Shown here one piece after another: positions 22,731 to 33,979 of a DNA stretch of 64,000 bases. Origin of the DNA: Ligula intestinalis (lineage: Eukaryota; Platyhelminthes; Cestoda; Diphyllobothriidea; Diphyllobothriidae); contig JAYGXS010000004.1 of the NCBI GenBank assembly GCA_036362985.1, positions 5,439,440-5,503,439 on the forward strand. Direction: 5' to 3'. The position numbers and the translations under genes were made by a program. Under the pieces are notes generated by a model that did not search any database, had not been told where the DNA came from, and worked only from the letters and a program-made list of their open reading frames with translations. Position 1 is the first letter of the stretch. Each line of letters begins with the position of its first letter.

Positions 22731-22960
22731 TGCTGTGTATAATTACTAGAAGATTATAATTATCTAATTGAAGGCCACCCTTTTTTTTATTATCATGCTC
22801 TTTTCAACCCAAATTAGTTCCAGTTGGCAACTATAAGACTACACTATCTTGGTGTATAGTTACTAGAAGACTTTATTTATACAACTAAAGGCCACCCTAT
22901 CGTTTGTTATCTTTCTTGCTCTACTATAGCTCCTAGTTGTAACTATTAGGCAACACTATC
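22731..22960 (+). repeat. Two-unit tandem repeat of about 115 bp
   Basis: Units near 22731-22847 and 22848-22960 share GTGTATA..TTACTAGAAGA and AAGGCCACCCT blocks, with considerable divergence. Confidence 0.65.
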
Positions 22961-23035
22961 TCGGTTGTTGTTACGTCTAGTCTGACCAACGCCGCAATAA
23001 GTTCTAAGTGTAACCTTTTAGCCTAAAGTTATAGC

Positions 23036-24129
23036 ATGCGAAACGTAGAAGTTCACGACTCAACTGTCCTGGGTGGAAAAAAAGTTCTTTCCAGAGCTGG
23101 CGTCGATCCCCCAACCTGCGACTTAGGGAGCGAGCATCCAAGCTGCTCGGCCACTGCAACCCAGCTACGCGAGTTACAGAAAGTAAAGTGCATTGACAGG
23201 GTTGAAACGATAAATTCCGCCGACGAAATCTTCGACCAAACTGTCCCGTGCGACATAAGAGACAACGGTGTAAACCCTACGGCCACCATGACCACCTCGC
23301 AGAAGTCACAGAAAGGTAACAACAGTGACACTGATGACACGCATTGCTCGACGGCATGCGAACATTGCAAACATTGCCCGATAATATCAAAGCCGGAATC
23401 AAGCATGGATTTACTAGGGGATGTTATCACATGTTTTCTCAAGCATGACAAATTAAAGCCGCTAGATGAAACCAGTGGAAATCAGCAGCTAGAATCCGCA
23501 TTGACGGAACTTGCTACCAGGCACCAGACAATCAGTCCAAGCACGACTAAAACTGAGGCAAAGCCAACACAAACCAGCCCTAATCTACCGTTCCAAGAAA
23601 GTTCAGGTTCTAGGATCATCAAAACGGCCAGAAGAAGAGAGAAGCGTCTACCTGACCAACCAGCCTCACCCTCTTTACAGGTCAAAACGAGTAAAATCGC
23701 ACGAAAGGGGACCGGCAAAGAGCTGAGGGAAGCAGTAGAGACAGCGTTTGCACCGAGACAGCTGCGGTCCGATGCACACAAAGCAAGTAAAGTGAAGGAT
23801 GCCGCAGAAGAACATACGAGGGTTCCCATACTTACACTTAAGACCCCCCCACAGTTGACCAAACAGACACAGCTGAGACGATTTTGAACGATCTCGCCGC
23901 AGTCAACAAAAAAGCGGTTGGTTCACCACGTAAAGTGCAGGCTGCCGTGGAAAAAGATACGAGGAAGCCCATCCTTACAGTTAAGGCCCCCAAAGTTGAC
24001 CAATCAGCCACAGCTGAGGCGAGTTTAAACAAGCTCGCTGTAGTCAACAAAAAAGCCAAAATTTCAACGATAGACTCCGGTCGCACACGGGACGGTCAGA
24101 ATAGCAGCGCAAGAGCTTATAGGAGTTAA
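23036..24129 (+). pseudogene. ORF1-like (gag-like) reading frame of a non-LTR retrotransposon, broken
   Basis: A 283-codon frame (23036-23887) continues in another frame to 24129. The product is hydrophilic and rich in Lys, Thr, Gln and Ser, with one Cys cluster (CSTACEHCKHC). Near the break a segment containing PILTLKTPPQLTKQTQ recurs as PILTVKAPKVDQSATAE, showing an imperfect tandem duplication of about 133 bp. About 1.3 kb downstream lies an AP-endonuclease remnant on the same strand, which fits ORF1-then-ORF2 order in a LINE. No known ORF1 domain was recognised, so the assignment rests on context and composition. Confidence 0.45.
23085..23165 (-). repeat. tRNA-like sequence inside the ORF1-like frame
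   Basis: The minus strand reads GTGGCCGAGCAGCTTGGATG (A-box region of a Ser/Leu-type tRNA), and GGTTGGGGGATCGACGCC follows as a B-box-like end. The opposite strand is read as protein in the 283-codon frame. Confidence 0.5.
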
Positions 24130-24149
24130 GGTTAAGATGGTTAACCCTT

Positions 24150-24260
24150 ACACCTACAGTCTTCCAGACCCTGGTTCCTTAGGAGATAGGAGAAGTCTTT
24201 GGAAGGCGACAGTAGAAGGAAGAGTTAATTCTGTACACAATGGAACGGAGAGTTAGATGG
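24150..24260 (-). repeat. Family A terminal motif with family B-like start
   Basis: The minus strand reads CCTAAGGAACCAGGGTCTGG (family A end). TTAATTCTGTACACAATGG lies about 50 bases away, resembling the family B start region. Confidence 0.4.
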
Positions 24261-25085
24261 AGAGAATGTTGACTCGCAGAGTAGTGCGTCCGTTCCCTAT
24301 TCTGGTTGGCTCCCGAGTGAATAGAGCTTCATTAATTGCTGGCGAATGCTTTGTCCCGGGAGCCAATGGGGCTGCTGATGTCTAGATTAGCGTGGGCCAA
24401 TGAAAGCCTGGGCCGATGACAGCGTGGGCCAATGACTGTTAGCAGCTAGCCCCAAGAGGCGGTGGGCATACAGGCAGGCTAGATGACTCATGCGTCAGCG
24501 GCTAGTCTTGGGTTCCAAGTGGCTGCTAGGGCCACTACAAGCTATTAACCAGAAAGTGGGTGACAGTGTCGCAGACCCGAGCTCGAGGCCCACAGTCGAA
24601 AACGAGGCTAGTACTGCCTCCATAGACTCCGATCGCACGTAAATCGGTCATAATAGCAGCACCAGAGCTATTAACCAGAAAGAAAGCGACAGCGTCCTAG
24701 GCACGAAAAATGTCGCTAAGAGAGAATCAAGCATCGTAATGCAGGGATTAACTGAATCAACCGCAGCCACTCCCATGGACCGGCATTACGCAGACATTTA
24801 GCTCTTCCATGCACTTATGAACAAAATGATCGGACCCAATGTATCAATCGAGTTTGATAAGGCCTTGGAAAACGGCCAGAGAGTCCAACTGGATCAACCT
24901 AGCTCCTCCCTTGACCGTGGGAGTCATATTATTTCCCCGTATAATGCGTTATTGAACAGGCCGGGCCCGAACCACAAAAAATTTAATTTGCACGGCAGTA
25001 ACCCAAACTGGTATGGTTTTAATCTAATCGGAGTTGCCGTACAGGACCGTCACTGATTAAGACCACTAGTCTTTACGCGAGCGGC
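24261..25085. other. Intergenic DNA, possibly part of the ORF1 region
   Basis: A 79-codon frame (24817-25056) and other short frames. It could be decayed ORF1 sequence, but no domain is visible. Confidence 0.35.
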
Positions 25086-25379
25086 CCCAACACTAATTTT
25101 ATGTCACTGTTTCCCCTATCAGTTCCTTTACCCATCCTCTACCAGCCAAACCTGCAAACTTCTACATGCCTTCTCGCCTCCCCCATTCCTCCCAAATGTC
25201 CCAGAAGCTTATTTTGGTTTATCCTCTCCTCAGTTTTCCCTGGCAGAAAGTGAGGCCCCTAGATATCTCAGACCTTATCAGTCATCCATTATTGGCTACC
25301 CGTATTCTAACAGCTCCATACCCGTCAGTACTTTTTCCACAAATAATAACGGCCTACAGTTTGCCTACCCACCTTCAAA

Positions 25380-25895
25380 TTCTTTTTTATGAATAACGAT
25401 AGCCATAGCCCTGCCACTGAAAACACACTGGATGTCATATTGCTTAATGCCAGGTCTGTTATAAATAAAATGGCTCAACTGCGAGCTATGGCTTTTGAGA
25501 AGACGCCCGATGTTATATGCATAACATAATCTTCGACCCATCCAATCATTTCTGACTCCTCCCTTATCATAGACGAGTATGATCTCTATCGTCATGATCG
25601 CATTTATAAGCGCGGTGGTGGTTGTCTTCTCTATATTAGAACGTTATTTAGGCAATTTCCGTTTCATCTAAATAGCACGTCCTTCTCTGGAAATTACTGT
25701 TTCCCTTCTATTATCCTGTCGCCCCGGCAAAAGGCGATTATCGGATGTGCATATAAGCCTCCTAACGCTTCATCTGTAGAAGCTGCAAATTTGTGTGAAA
25801 TATTCAAGTTTATTTCAAAATCCTCGTTTGAAGTTAAAATTATTGCTGGAGATTTTAATTTTCCTGAAATCGATTGTCTTTCAAACCATTGACTG
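25380..25895 (+). pseudogene. AP-endonuclease domain of a non-LTR retrotransposon (ORF2 N-terminus), broken
   Basis: Translated across one stop near 25527 it reads TLDVILLNARSVINKMAQL, then AFEKTPDVICIT, then YDLYRHDRIYKRGGGCLLYI, then AIIGCAYKPPN and KIIAGDFNFPEIDCL. These are the endonuclease/exonuclease/phosphatase motifs of CR1/Jockey-type LINEs (N-A-R-S start, RGGG, AGDFN). It ends abruptly after the GDFN motif and joins an unrelated AT-rich 3' end-like segment. No reverse transcriptase follows on this strand. Confidence 0.8.
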
Positions 25896-26085
25896 CTATT
25901 TTAAAAGGACGATATGTTGGTGAAAATTAATTAATCTACCAAAACTACTTAACGCCCCCGCTGCCTATGCGGTTGTTTCACGGAGAGCAGCATTTATCTA
26001 CTTTGTATTTATTTTTCCTCAGCACTAAGTTTGCAATGACGAGGCCCTGCGGGCCTAAAATATAAAATTAATTTATTTATTTGGT
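25896..26085 (+). mobile_element. Putative LINE 3' end (internally deleted copy)
   Basis: GAGGCCCTGCGGGCCTAAAA is followed by ATAAAATTAATTTATTTATTT, a short-period AT tail such as LINEs often end with. Together with 25380-25895 this could be an internally deleted element (inference). Confidence 0.35.
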
Positions 26086-26099
26086 TATCTTCGGTCTAT

Positions 26100-26972
26100 G
26101 AGGGTTGAAATTTTCTACGTCTATCTCCAGTGAAATTCCGTCTGACCTGCAGCAGATTGCCTATCTCATGAAACGTCACCCGGAATTCTGAAATGCGTTT
26201 TCGATTTAAACGTATTAATTACGTATGGTTTTAAAAATGACGATCGTACAGCCGAATCTCAATACATTTTGTTCACATCAGGATGTCGGCTTTTTAACGA
26301 GCTTCTTTTTGACCACTCGATAAAAGTGCGTACCATAAAAAGTAGCTACATAATTAGTATGCCTTTTTGTCTTTGATGTTGACTGACTTTATAGATTCAA
26401 ATATATTTTATGGAAAGCATAAGCGAATAAATTATTTTTCATACTAGTGAAATAGAAAACTATGCCTTTTTTAAATTTATACTTAAATAAAGGGTCTCTT
26501 TCGGTTTTAAAAAATGCGTGATTATGATTTTTGTACAATTATCAGGTGTCCATTCATAATACATCGCATCCGTCAAACTGTTAATGCTACCTATACTGTA
26601 TGAAGCATGCTCCATATCTATGGCAACATTTTATGCGAACTATGTGAGATCTTCTTCAACCTGCAGGCAAAAAAGTACTTTTCCTTAAACAGGATGTACA
26701 CAGTGCGCAGTTTGTAAACCTTGAATTTTAGTGTAGGAGGCAGTAGGTTTAAAAATTATTCTGTAATTTAGAATATTTTTTAAACCTAAAGATACACTTT
26801 CTTTAAGTATAAAATTGAAAGAAGGCGTAGTTTTCTATCAAACGAATACAGTAAATAACATTTCGTGCATGTTTTCCAAAAGATATATTTGAATCTATAA
26901 TGGCAGTCAAAATCAATTACAATAATGCATACTGCTTAAGTAGCAACTTTTTTTTATAGTACGTACTTTTAC
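26100..26972. mobile_element. Fold-back element, copy 2, with reverse-transcriptase-derived left border
   Basis: Arms 26320-26560 and about 26740-26972 are inverted copies. They share GTGCGTACC/GTACGTACTT ends and the AATTCAAATATATTTTATGG region. The loop contains ACACAGTGCGCAGTTTGTAA. The adjacent 26130-26318 is homologous to the reverse-transcriptase coding strand at 29145-28960. Both contain CGTATTAATTACGTATGG and AACGAGCTTCTTT. Confidence 0.75.
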
Positions 26973-27814
26973 TTAATAATAAGGTTTATTGGTAAAGCAC
27001 ATCTTTGGCGCCGTCAAAAACTCCGGAAGGCAGGAAAAAACCTAACCCAAACCCCTTCTTTCGCAGTGACTATTGTATTTGCTTTGGTCTTTTGCTAGGT
27101 CAATAGTGTGCGAAATAAAGAGTTTGTTTTAAGTGAAAAAACCTGACTTCTAGGGAAAAAAGCTAGAAAAACATGAAATAAAATAGCTATACATTGTAGG
27201 TGTTACGGTTTTATAGCAAGAATACTTGGGGTCTGGAAAACTGTCATGTCCTTTAACTGAGGTATACTTAGCCGCGTTCAGTTTGAAGGTGAAAAAATCA
27301 GCTGAGGACATCGCATCTACCGTATGCATGGGTCTGCTCGATACGGAGATTACAATCGTTGTCCATTGGCACACGTTTGCTAATTAGATGGGACGTTGCA
27401 GATGTCTGAGGTGGGTCGAGGCAGCTGCGAAGCACCATCGTCATTCAAGTGCATCGGCAGAAGACACTTGGCCTTTCTTTTGTTGAATATCTAAGTGAGA
27501 TTGAGATTTACATCATTAGTATTGATACTTCTGATACATTATAAGAGGAAACAATGTATATTTTAGTAAAGTTGAAGATAAAATTATTTTCTTTCATCAT
27601 AATTTTTTATAAGCATTTAGATATTAGTCGAGGAATAGTGGAATAGATAAATTATTCTTAGTTTTTGTTTTTATTTTTATTTTTAAAAAATGGAAAAGGA
27701 GGCAAGGCACAATTTTGCTCAAGCTTTGATTTTATCAGCGTTGGAAACCGTCGACTGGAAAGCTTCCAGCATTGGCCAGTTTTCTCCAAAATGTTCGGGA
27801 ACTCTCCTGGACCT
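26973..27814. other. AT-rich intergenic DNA
   Basis: Short frames without recognisable domains, and an AT-rich TTTTTATTTTTATTTTT tract near 27662. Confidence 0.4.
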
Positions 27815-29145
27815 TTAGATCCCTTTTGGTCCGAATTGGACGTCAAAAAACTGGTTAGCAAAGTGTCCTATTTTGTTCAGAAATATATGCGTCATGTAAT
27901 TTGAGAAGAACTGCTTGGTCTTTCTTCTAAATTCGGCTAAACTGTGGCTTTTGCGAATATCGTTGGGTAGGGCATTCCATATGATCGCATATCTTATGGT
28001 GTCGAAATTTGATCGCTGGGCCGTCCTAGCTTTAGCGTTATGAATTGTATGCTGTTTTTTTCTAGTGGGATGGGAACCGTTTTGATTTGTTAACATATTA
28101 TTGCTAAGGATGTTCTGATTATGTGTCACTTTAAATGGGAAAGTTAAACCATTTTGGAGTCGCCTTTGCCAGAGGGGTTTAAGACCATATCTATTGTACA
28201 TTATTGAATAGGAGTCTCGGGCGTCATCGCGTTTACACAGAACTCTGGTAAACCTTCGCTGGATTTTTTCTAGTTTCTGTCTGTCATCTGATGACATGGT
28301 ACCGAAAAATATTGAGCAGTAATCTAGAATAGGTAAAACGTACATTTTGTAAAGTTTAGTCTTGAGTGTAATTAATGTGAAATTTTTACTTATGAAGCCA
28401 CATAGTCGATTGGCTTTTGGTGTGATTTGTTTAACATGTGGGGATAAGTCAAGAGTATTAGAATAGCTAAGACCTAAATCTTTTAAAGATGTTAGCTCTT
28501 TTATTTCTTGACCACTAAACATTATGGGGGGAAGTTTTAGTGGTCCAAAAATCATGAGATGACATTTTGTTGGTGAAAACGGCATTTGCCACTGAACGCT
28601 CCAGTCGTTTAGTTTTTGAAGGTCTAATTCAATTGTTCTATGCACACTACTTATTGAATTTTTGTTATAGGCAAATGCGAGTTTTAAGTCATCTGCATAT
28701 AAAAATGTTTTAGCAGAGGTTGATATCGTGGATAACTCATGAATGTAGATGAGAAATAAGAGGGGACCTAGGATAGCGCCTTGAAAAACACCACTGCTTA
28801 TATGAGCTGGTTCTGATACTATATTTCGAAGTTGTACTACTTGGAATCGGTTTTGAAGATAGGATTTGAGGAAATCAAGGAGGGGGGCTGAATCCTGTGA
28901 CTGGCTAGCTTCATGATCAGTCTTTTATGGGGAACTTTGTCAAAGACTTCTTTTAGATCAAAGTAGCGGTCAGAAAGAAGCTCGTTAAAAGACGAGCATC
29001 CTGATGTAACTAGAATGTATTGGAATTAGGCTGTTCGATCGTCATTTTGAAAACCATACGTAATTAATACGTTTGAATTGAAAACGTATTTAAGAATTTC
29101 GGGTGACATTTCATGCGATAGGGAATCTACTGTACGTACGATTTT
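27815..29145 (-). mobile_element. Non-LTR retrotransposon reverse-transcriptase remnant
   Basis: On the minus strand, reading from 29145 down: YGFQNDDRTA, FNELLSDRYFDLKEVFDKVP (palm entry), then a broken stretch with GAILGPLLFLIYIHEL, and the catalytic FLYADDLKLAF at about 28715-28680. An open 276-codon frame (28645-27815) then carries NDWSVQWQMPFSPTKCHLMI and the C-terminal RFTRVLCKRDD, GLKPLWQRRLQNGL and YAIIWNALPNDIR motifs. The first half has frameshifts and stops. The second half is open, so decay is moderate. Distinct from the element at 32.6 kb. Confidence 0.88.
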
Positions 29146-31535
29146 TCCCCTCTTCCATAAGCTGTCCCTCTCCTCTTTGGCAGCCGTCTCTCTGACCCGT
29201 TTGCTCAAGACATCCTGTCTCAACTTCGAGCGACTGCGCGCTGGCAGCTGGCTGCTTCTGACTGACCTAGATTATCTTGACTCCTTTCCAATAGATTACA
29301 ATCGAGGTTGCGGGTGCAAAAGTGACACTTGACCACGTCACCCCTTAGCCGAAGGTACCGTTCGCCTCCCTTTAACTTGCTCAAGGAAACCACCCTGGAT
29401 AAGCAGCCATTGTGCCTAACTGACCTGAAAACCCTTGATTCAGTTACCCCTCGTGGGCAAGATACTCACGGCTGCTCAGAGGACCACGCCAACGCACCTC
29501 CAGCCCACTATTGACGTATTATGGGTGTTTGTAGACGGCAACACCTTCCGCGCAATATATCACACGAATCCTACGACGCATGAATTGGCCAAAAATTCCA
29601 GTAAAAGCAGCTGTCATCTCTTCTCTCACCCCACACGCCCTTCCAATCCTGGCTTCGTCCTACATCCGTGTGCCATTATTGGACGAACGGCGCAAGTTTG
29701 TCCGGATACAGGCGATATTTGACCGACTCCCTTCATTCGACTACGTGTATTCGTTGTAAAGGTTAACGCCTAGAAAATTCTTAACTATTTTTTAATGGAA
29801 GAGTACAACACTAATTGTCGTTTTCATTGGGATTTGATGTACACGTGACAACTGGATACAGAGTCAAAGGGATACAACCTACTCGAAACTATACCTAAGA
29901 GGTACGGTGCATGTGGGCGGCTCGTCGAATTACATTTTGACGAAGCACGGGAATAATACACTTAGATTAAATGCTCAAAGGGTGAGCACTGAGAGCTTTT
30001 CTAGTCACGAGTATAATACAGCTTTAAAGGCCTTTACTATTGGTCAGATCCACATGAACGAGCTAGCCACGAACTAGAACTACATAGGCTCATAGTGGAG
30101 ATAGATAAACACAAAGCGAGCCAACATTTAATTCCTGATGCTTTGTCAAAACTCGCTCGTACCAAAGTAAAGGGTCCGAATGAGCATGCAGAGATGTTAA
30201 TTTAGACGGGTCAGGAGACGAAGAACTGCCGTCTGCGGGTATTGACGTGAATTCTGTTGCATATTTCGCTGGGATATTGGTAACAGGATTGGCAGCTTTG
30301 ACGAAGAAGGTACATTGAATATAAAAGGTCCACTATATCATTGGAGACTAGGCAAATCTGGGTCGTCCGATTTTGTTGGCGATATTGATCATGCTTCTGT
30401 GTCAACGTCATCCTCACTTGCATCCCATTTTATTGATCAACCTGCTGTTGCCTTACCTTCGACTCATTTTGTGCATCTGTTCGTTGGTGAGTCTGGGTTA
30501 CAGTCTGGTAACATGTACTTAATCGTTCAGGACAAGAATTCAGATTCAGCCCTTAGTGTGGCCTTACCTCCACCGACTATTGCGTGTTTTAATCTTGCAC
30601 CCTCTGTTGCCACAGTTACATTAAATGTGTCTGAGTCCGTTTAAATTGAAAGGGCTTCAGTAGTTGAACACTCGCCAGTGCACGCGGAACCATCTAATAC
30701 GAAACTGGCATCTTCGTGGACACACCTCAACGGCATAACGTTCGACGAGCTCACTGACTATGAGGTTGGCAAGCCCATTGGAAATGATATCAGAGACTCA
30801 TTGGGTGGTTGACGAGGGCCTAAGAAAAAAGTTTCCGCTTGCCATGAAAACTTTGCTTGAATCTTCATGTGACAGCATGCATTAGAGTGCTAGTGCCTTT
30901 ATTGCCAAAAAAAGACGAGGACGGAGTAAATTAAACAGTTATACAACTCCGAGTTCTCAGACACGTCAGTCACGTCCAAAATTCACCCTTTGGAGGATGA
31001 ACAGTCACTGGCTATGGGGCGTATATTCGTTATGCATACAAAAAAGGCCGTGAATGTTGCACCAGTCAGGACATTTTGTCAACGCACTTCAGATATTCAT
31101 GTCCAGTCGCGCATAATCATGACTGTCTAAAGTCCAGATCCGGATTTCGGAAACCCTTTCGAGTCAGGACAGAAGCGGGATTGGTCTTTAAAACTAAGAG
31201 GCTGGGAACAACAACGATTGAAGCAGTTCCAAGTTGAAGATGCTTGGATAACAACACTACATAGCCCAACTCCTTTCAAAGCTAGTCCACCCGTTTTGAA
31301 ATCGCACAAGTATTTTGAAGGCCAAATGCATCGGAAAAACTATACCCGTTATTGACGTTCGGGAGCAATGCATAACCAACAAGGAGTTCGATATTCTTCT
31401 AGAAGCGAGACGCATATGAACTACCAGGTCACTGACTGCACCAGATTCTGAAAGTGAGGAGCTGGAACGCCCTTAACCAAACAGTTCACTTTGGCTGCGA
31501 AAATGCTGGGAGATGCCCAGCACTGATTATTTGAT
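29146..31535. other. Intergenic DNA, no confident assignment
   Basis: Several frames of 60-110 codons on the plus strand (29435-29722, 30315-30644). A short plus-strand HLIPDALSKLA near 30130 is reminiscent of the end of an LTR-element RNase H, but without flanking motifs it is not called. Confidence 0.35.
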
Positions 31536-31539
31536 TAAG

Positions 31540-32140
31540 ATATAGTGGTCATATGGAACGAGGGAGTCTCGTTTGACGTCTTTGGGACACTGGAGGATCT
31601 CGAGAGCAGCAAGTTCGTGATTTGGTCCTAGTCTTGAATACTGATTGCCCCCATTCAATCTTCTGCGTACTAGTGAACAAAAGAAAATAGAATCGGTCCA
31701 GCACTTCTTCACTAAAGGAGTTTTTACAAGAGAATACCGTAACTTAGCCTACCAACAACGGTGTGAACTGAAAAAGCTCCATCCCCTGTGGCTTCGTAGA
31801 TTATAGAAGGGTTTATTTTTTACTGTTTAAACTTTTGAATGGCCGTACCTTTAATCCTCTCAGTACCATAGGGCAGCTCGAGCACTCTCGGCACACCAGT
31901 CATCGAGATGTGTTTTTATTTCTTACTATGGCACGCACAGTTAAGAACCGTCAATTCTTTTCAGTAAACATGATATCAATCTGGAATAAGCTGCCCAGAA
32001 GTATTAAAAATCAGCGAATCTACCATTTATTAAAGAGGGCTTTCGCTAGTTTTCTACATTCAGGACATCTTTCACGAATTTTGGGTACTGACTCGGCGGA
32101 ACCTCTGTTTCGCTCTGATGGCATTCGTGGACTTTGAACC
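31540..32140 (+). mobile_element. Non-LTR retrotransposon RT C-terminal fragment
   Basis: A plus-strand translation across frameshifts gives EQKKIESVQHFFTKGVFTRE, LAYQQRCELKKLHPLWLRRL, LLNGRTFNPL, then the open 31835-32137 frame with NRQFFSVNMISIWNKLPRSI. This is the conserved post-core C-terminus of CR1/L2-type LINEs. The core is absent. Confidence 0.75.
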
Positions 32141-32459
32141 CTGCCAGGCTTCATGCTGAATATAATGCTACTGAAGCTGCGGCCCGCAATCGGCTAATTC
32201 TTCAGCCGACAGCGAGCAACTTTTGCCGACAAACATTGAAGAAATACTGGGAACACTGTGTTCTTGTGCCAGCCCCACGCGTCCCGAACTAATGTCCCTA
32301 AACAATTTGCAGCTTTTCTCGTGCTAATCTGTCAACTCAGTTTATAACTGTACATACAGTTCCCTTGCATCATACCTTGGAAGTCAGGTTTTTTCACTTG
32401 AAACAAATTTCCTACCTTGCCCAGTATTGACAAAATACAAACCTGAAACAAAACTAATA
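32141..32459. other. Spacer, nothing recognised
   Basis: About 320 bases between two LINE remnants on opposite strands. Confidence 0.4.
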
Positions 32460-33979
32460 CTGACTGCAAGCGGGAGCTTTAAGTCACTTTAAGTCACTTT
32501 ATTAAGGGAAGAAGGCTTTCGCCCTTGAGCTCCCTATTCATAACCAAAATCGCATAATAGGTCCACCGTAACAATAGTACATAATACAAATGTACAAATG
32601 TAGGCTTAACATCAGCGATAAGTGTGAGCCAGTTGCAAGGTGCTGCTACTGACACTTTGTTCATTATATCTGCCACAGTTTCTCAGCAAATGAGAATCAA
32701 GTTTGTGTTTAAAAATGTCAACAGTATCTGAGAGGACCACATCTTCCGGGAGTCCGTTCCACGCTCCAATGACCCTCTGAGAGAAGGCGTTTCGTCGAAC
32801 GTCGATACGGGCCGGTTTCCTCTGTAGTTTACAAGGATGACCTCGCAGATGGTCAGTCCGAGCCAATTCGAAGAAATCATCAAATTCTAGGGCACAGTCT
32901 CGGCCTCTAACAATTCGGTAGGTTTGTATGAGGTCCCCGCGGAGTTGCCTATAATTGAGAGGGAAAAGATCAAGTTCGGTCAGTCTGTCTTCATAAGGCA
33001 GATGACCAAGATTCTTGACCATCTTCGTAGCCCTCGCCTGCACTCGTTCCAGGTGCAGATAATCCTTCTTGAACCACGGACGCCAGGCCTGGACAGCATA
33101 CTCCAAGTGGGACCGAACAAACGCTCCGTAGGTTTTCCTGAAGAGCTCCTTGTCAACGTTTACGAATCCCCGCCTTATCGCAAACAGCACCTGTGTCGCG
33201 CGTTTAGCTGCCTTTACACACTGAGTAGATGGTTTGAGTGAGGAATTTATCAGAACACCGAGATCCTTTCGTTCGTTCACATTTGAAAGCGGGTGCCCAT
33301 CGAGGAGGTATTGGAAGGAATCGTTCTCCTCATCAGTCCTTCTAGTACGGAGTCTTAAAACCACACACTTACGAATGTTGAAGTTTAAAAGCCAACGAGC
33401 AGACCAGCAACTAAGTCGATTGAGACTCTCTTGAAGCGCTTTCCTATCGGCGTCAGACCTGATGGCTCTCCAGAGTTTGACGTCGTCGGCAAACATGATA
33501 GCACTGCAACCCAGGTCGTTGACACAGTCGTTGATATAGATAAGGAAGAGCAGTGGCCCTAAGACGGAGCCTTGGGGGACGCCACTCAGAACATATGTAG
33601 GGCTTGACTTTGAGTCACCGATGCACACAGTTTGCGATCGCCCTGTGAGAAAATCTGTGATCCATGCCAGCAGGTTCCCTCTTATGCCAATTTCTGACAA
33701 TCTATACATTAGACGCTTATGTGGGACGCTGTCGAATGCCTTCTTGAAGTCCGTATAGATGACGTCAACCTTACCATCTTCATCTAGTGCGCGAGTCCAC
33801 TGCTCAGTGGAGAGAAGAAGGCTGGAAAGGCAAGAATGGTTCTTTCTGAAGCCGTGTTGGAGCCCTGACAGTAGATTGTTCTCCTCCAAGAACTCCATTG
33901 TCGTCTTCTTAATTATCGTTTCCATCACCTTACAGCAAATGCAAGTTAGGCTGACGGGCCGGTAATTGTTAACCTTCGT
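32460..33979 (-). mobile_element. CR1-like non-LTR retrotransposon, largely intact 3' half, truncated by assembly gap
   Basis: Contains the 438-codon frame 32612-33928, which remains open to the gap. The 3' UTR below it ends in AATAAAGTGACTTAAAGTGA near 32490. The layout (AGGGAGCTCAAGGGCG, then AATAAA and a short tandem tail) parallels the LINE 3' ends at 7.1, 36.4, 48.7 and 58.8 kb. Confidence 0.9.
32612..33979 (-). CDS. Reverse transcriptase of a CR1-like LINE (ORF2 C-terminal part)
   Basis: Open from the gap edge to the stop with no frameshift. RT core motifs in order: VNNYRPVSLTCICCKVMETI next to the gap, LQHGFRKNHSC, VIYTDFKKAFDSVPHKRL, GVPQGSVLGPLLFLIYINDC, catalytic IMFADDVKLW, and RKDLGVLIN. 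The post-core region has QAWRPWFKKDYLHLERVQAR, LFPLNYRQLRGDLIQTYRIV, LRGHPCKLQ and VIGAWNGLP. The endonuclease domain should lie upstream, in or beyond the N gap. It is the only RT in the window without disabling mutations, so it may be a recent insertion. Confidence 0.92.
   Translation of the reverse strand, partial: TKVNNYRPVSLTCICCKVMETIIKKTTMEFLEENNLLSGLQHGFRKNHSCLSSLLLSTEQWTRALDEDGKVDVIYTDFKKAFDSVPHKRLMYRLSEIGIRGNLLAWITDFLTGRSQTVCIGDSKSSPTYVLSGVPQGSVLGPLLFLIYINDCVNDLGCSAIMFADDVKLWRAIRSDADRKALQESLNRLSCWSARWLLNFNIRKCVVLRLRTRRTDEENDSFQYLLDGHPLSNVNERKDLGVLINSSLKPSTQCVKAAKRATQVLFAIRRGFVNVDKELFRKTYGAFVRSHLEYAVQAWRPWFKKDYLHLERVQARATKMVKNLGHLPYEDRLTELDLFPLNYRQLRGDLIQTYRIVRGRDCALEFDDFFELARTDHLRGHPCKLQRKPARIDVRRNAFSQRVIGAWNGLPEDVVLSDTVDIFKHKLDSHLLRNCGRYNEQSVSSSTLQLAHTYR

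Noticed and set aside
23053..23862. 132- and 126-codon minus-strand frames
   Set aside because: Shadows of the ORF1-like plus-strand frame.
30120..30170. HLIPDALSKLA as the end of an LTR-retrotransposon RNase H
   Set aside because: Only about ten residues match, with no protease, RT, integrase or LTRs around.
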